From NCBI GenBank assembly GCA_903840825.1, contig CAIMHL010000439.1:1-6130 (forward strand): DNA of 6,130 nt, given 5' to 3'. Made by a program: the position numbers and the translations under genes. How positions within the stretch are numbered: the stretch's first letter is position 1; each line of letters begins with the position of its first letter. The DNA is from an uncultured beta proteobacterium. GTDB taxonomy: Bacteria > Pseudomonadota > Gammaproteobacteria > Burkholderiales > Burkholderiaceae_C. A model generated the notes under the pieces. It was not told the DNA's origin, searched no databases, and worked only from the letters and a program-made list of their open reading frames with translations. Of the stretch, positions 4,783-6,130 are shown one piece after another.

Positions 4783-4943
4783 ACAAGTTGTCGGGTGCCA
4801 TGAAAGCGCAGATCGCACTGGCCGCGCAACGGGCCTGCCGGGCACACCTGGGTCCGCTGGAGGCCTGTCCCTGGCCGTATGGCAGCCCAGAGGGGCGCCA
4901 TTGGATTGCCTGCTGGATTCTGGCCGGCGGCACGTTAAGTTAA
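4779..4943 (+). CDS. 54-aa Rmf/CrpP-like small protein
   Basis: The ORF starts at the ATG overlapping the nuclease stop (ATGA) and ends with TAA at 4941-4943. After a basic helix (KAQIALAAQRACRAHLG) comes EACPWPYGSPEGRHWIACW, which resembles the CPY....A.WI.GW signature of ribosome modulation factor (Rmf) and CrpP-type proteins that occur in many phages. One or two extra residues sit between CP and Y, so the match is suggestive only. If correct, it could act on ribosomes or on a small enzyme-like target; this is inference. Its short length and tight coupling are typical for phage early operons. Confidence 0.6.
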   Translation: MNKLSGAMKAQIALAAQRACRAHLGPLEACPWPYGSPEGRHWIACWILAGGTLS

Positions 4944-4960
4944 TTTTTTAAGGGGATTCA

Positions 4961-5311
4961 ATGCGTCACTACAGTTTGCTTCGTGCCATTGCGCAGGTGG
5001 GCCAAAGCCCTTGCGACAAATACGCCTGTGCTGAGCGCCTGCAGTGCGCTGCGAAAGAACTGGCCTGCCATGCCTTCGTGCATTTTGTGGAATCCGGGCA
5101 GGCACTCCATCCCCGCCTTGACATGCCGCTGTTGGGCTATTGCGACGAGCGGCAATTGCTGGAAGCGGTAACACCGACCCGCTCGACCTTTGTGGCCCTG
5201 AGTAGCGACAGTCATCGTTTGCCCGAGACGCGCGACAAGATGTGGGCCGCCACCGTGGCATCGGGCGTTAAATGTCAGCCGCCTTTGCAGACTGTCTGGG
5301 GGCAGCCATGA
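4961..5311 (+). CDS. Cys-rich phage protein of unknown function
   Basis: This 116-aa protein starts at the ATG at 4961, preceded by AAGGGGA at 4950-4956, a strong ribosome site. The N-terminal part has four regularly placed cysteines (18, 23, 29, 36; C-x4-C-x5-C-x6-C) in CDKYACAERLQCAAKELACH, then AFVHFVESG, suggesting a zinc or iron-sulfur knuckle in a helical setting. Two more cysteines are at 61 and 105. TPTRSTFVAL (71-80) is a second conserved-looking block. I recall similar proteins just upstream of Q-like genes in betaproteobacterial phages but know no function. Its TGA overlaps the Q-like ATG (ATGA), so the two are probably translated together; a link to late control is possible but unproven. 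Confidence 0.65.
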   Translation: MRHYSLLRAIAQVGQSPCDKYACAERLQCAAKELACHAFVHFVESGQALHPRLDMPLLGYCDERQLLEAVTPTRSTFVALSSDSHRLPETRDKMWAATVASGVKCQPPLQTVWGQP

Positions 5312-5706
5312 TCATTGACTATTCACGCATTCCAGCGCGCCACGATGCCATCAACCTGTGCCTGGAGCAGTGGGGGCGCTGGATCATCGACCGGCCCCGT
5401 TTTGAGGTGCACCCCATGTTTCGCCTGTACCAGAGTAAAGCCCGGCAATGGGAGTTGCCCGAGTTGGTGGTGCATGGCAATCCCCACAACCACCTGGAAA
5501 TCGAGCGGGCCATCTGTGCTTTGCCTGCCAGCCATCGCACTGCGATTCGCTGGGCCTATGCCTACCCGTGGGTACCGGTCAACCGCGTCCGGCGCGAACT
5601 CGGTTTGACCAAAGAAGGGCTGGGGCATATGCTCAATGACGCCCGCGATATGCTGATCAATCGCCTTAAAACGCGGCTGGCTGAGTTTGAGCAGCGCGCT
5701 ATTTGA
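5308..5706 (+). CDS. Q-like late antitermination protein
   Basis: The protein has 132 aa from the ATG at 5308, which overlaps the previous stop (ATGA) and has GGGGG 5 nt upstream; an in-frame ATG-type start at 5272 lies inside the preceding gene. Features fit the compact Q-like family of Burkholderiales phages: an N-terminal LEQWGRWI, a middle with HLEIERAICALPASHRTAIR, and a C-terminal helix-turn-helix (VNRVRRELGLTKEGLGHMLN then ARDMLINRLKTRL) resembling sigma-70 region 4. Such proteins load on RNA polymerase at the late promoter and allow readthrough of the terminator into late genes. Context strongly agrees: a near-consensus promoter starts at the stop codon and an intrinsic terminator follows before HNH. 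It is also possible that it acts as an activator rather than an antiterminator. Confidence 0.75.
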   Translation: MIIDYSRIPARHDAINLCLEQWGRWIIDRPRFEVHPMFRLYQSKARQWELPELVVHGNPHNHLEIERAICALPASHRTAIRWAYAYPWVPVNRVRRELGLTKEGLGHMLNDARDMLINRLKTRLAEFEQRAI

Positions 5707-5731
5707 CAAGCGTTTTTTGCCTTGTTACATT
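5703..5731 (+). promoter_or_regulatory. Candidate late promoter (pR'-like)
   Basis: A perfect TTGACA -35 box (5703-5708) overlaps the Q-like stop codon. With 17-bp spacing follows TACATT (5726-5731), preceded by TG at 5723-5724 to give an extended -10 (TGn). The predicted start is about 5738. This is the strongest sigma-70 match in the window, and its position directly after Q and before a terminator mirrors lambda pR'. The spacer holds a T6 run that may be part of a Q-binding element. Confidence 0.65.
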
Positions 5732-5737
5732 TACAGC

Positions 5738-5809
5738 GTGAATACACGGTTACCCTAGCTTGCGCTGGGGTGGCCGAGTCCGAAAGCTGCCCATGAGGTG
5801 GCTTTTTTT
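5738..5809 (+). ncRNA. Predicted short terminated late leader RNA (6S-like)
   Basis: Transcription from the candidate late promoter (start about 5738) to the terminator T-tract would give an RNA of about 70 nt without a gene. In lambda the equivalent pR'-tR' transcript is the 6S RNA made when Q is absent. This is inference from promoter and terminator positions. Confidence 0.4.
5784..5809 (+). terminator. Intrinsic terminator between Q and HNH (tR'-like)
   Basis: The stem AAGCTGCC / GGTGGCTT (5784-5791 with 5797-5804) pairs over 8 bp, including two central G-U wobbles, with a 5-nt loop CATGA. A run of seven T (5803-5809) follows. It ends immediately before the HNH ATG. Its position after the late promoter makes it the likely target of Q. 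The downstream arm also holds the HNH ribosome site. Confidence 0.7.
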
Positions 5810-6082
5810 ATGACTAAGCGCATTCGTGGGCGCCAGTTACAAACGCTGCGTCGGCGGCTTTTTTTAATCAATCCACTGTGTGTGCTGTGTGAAAGGGCAG
5901 GGCGCTTGTCAGTCGCCAGTGAGCTCGACCACATCGTGGCCCTGGTCAACGGCGGTGGCAACGAGGAGGAAAATTTACAAGGCCTGTGCGCTCCTTGCCA
6001 CGTGGACAAGACGGCACTTGACTTGGGACAGCGCGTTAAACCCGTGATCGGTCTGGATGGTTGGCCCGTTGTTGACGCTTGA
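5810..6082 (+). CDS. HNH endonuclease, late-region type
   Basis: The protein has 90 aa from the ATG at 5810; the nearest ribosome site is AGGTGG (5796-5801) at 8 nt, and an in-frame GTG at 5798 is an alternative. The complete HNH signature is present: CVLC (24-27), LDH (H41) in ELDHIVALVNGG, N55 in ENLQGLC, and CAPCH (C60, C63, H64) followed by K67. Four cysteines (24, 27, 60, 63) form the structural zinc site, and H41, N55 and H64 form the catalytic ββα-metal core. Small HNH proteins of this kind sit next to phage terminase genes and assist specific cleavage in DNA packaging. As the first gene after the late promoter and terminator it marks the start of the packaging module, whose terminase genes should lie just right of the window. 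Confidence 0.85.
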   Translation: MTKRIRGRQLQTLRRRLFLINPLCVLCERAGRLSVASELDHIVALVNGGGNEEENLQGLCAPCHVDKTALDLGQRVKPVIGLDGWPVVDA

Positions 6083-6130
6083 TCAAGCTTTACCCCAAAA
6101 ATGGGCAGATTGTGCTTGGCTTGTGGGTCA

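Noticed and set aside
4378..4845. Minus-strand ORF of 155 codons.
   Set aside because: It lies opposite to three coupled genes with recognisable motifs; its sequence shows no family features.
5768..5785. GGTGGCCGAGTCCGAAAG resembles the D-arm of a Ser/Leu tRNA.
   Set aside because: No acceptor stem, anticodon arm or T-arm follows; the downstream sequence is the terminator hairpin.
6079..6130. Possible starts of the next late gene (TTG at 6079, ATG at 6101).
   Set aside because: Fewer than 18 codons remain, no ribosome site is visible, and the two frames cannot be told apart.
1..6130. CRISPR array, insertion sequence, integrase, att site or tRNA gene.
   Set aside because: Both strands were read; no regularly spaced palindromic repeats, terminal inverted repeats, recombinase motifs or tRNA fold were found.

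Overview
The window reads as the early-to-late control region of a lambda-like temperate phage or prophage from a betaproteobacterium, most likely Burkholderiales/Comamonadaceae. That assignment rests on gene order and on protein families recalled from memory (YdaS-type Cro, DnaT-like replication protein, compact Q-like protein, small HNH gene before the packaging genes). No database search was run. No integrase, att site, tRNA or host gene is visible, so free phage and integrated prophage cannot be told apart.

Layout. (1) 1-1420, minus strand: a compact recombination operon. In transcription order it has a small C-terminally hydrophobic protein, a 33-aa ORF, a protein resembling phage ssDNA-binding proteins, and a PD-(D/E)XK exonuclease of the YqaJ/RecE type. 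A further gene seems to start at the very left edge. The genes are joined by stop/start overlaps. (2) 1421-1738: an AT-rich divergent control region with no convincing gene. (3) 1739-2179, plus strand: a lone 146-aa protein of unknown function that converges on, and overlaps by 74 bp, the end of the repressor gene. (4) 2106-2911: the immunity switch, with a CI-like repressor (minus) and a YdaS/Cro-like regulator (plus) facing apart across about 71 bp. A perfect 20-bp inverted repeat is centred on the cro start codon. (5) 2925-4445: the replication genes, with a winged-helix-like protein, a tiny overlapping ORF, a DnaT-like protein whose gene carries iteron-like repeats beside a purine/AT-rich microsatellite, and a Cys-rich protein. 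(6) 4495-5311: a small PD-(D/E)XK (VRR-NUC-like) nuclease, a 54-aa Rmf/CrpP-like protein and a Cys-rich protein. (7) 5308-6082: a Q-like antiterminator, then a near-consensus promoter overlapping its stop codon, an intrinsic terminator, and an HNH endonuclease that opens the late region.

How it works together (inference). Repressor and Cro-like protein compete at the switch. Lytic transcription to the right makes replication, nuclease and Q functions, and transcription to the left makes the recombination functions. Q then lets polymerase starting at the promoter just after its own gene read through the terminator into HNH and the packaging genes. The most notable observations are the iteron-like repeats in three codon phases inside the replication gene (a candidate lambda-style origin), the Q-promoter-terminator-HNH junction in which the terminator stem also contains the HNH ribosome binding site, the operator centred on the cro ATG, and an apparent coding-frame change at about 3200-3210.
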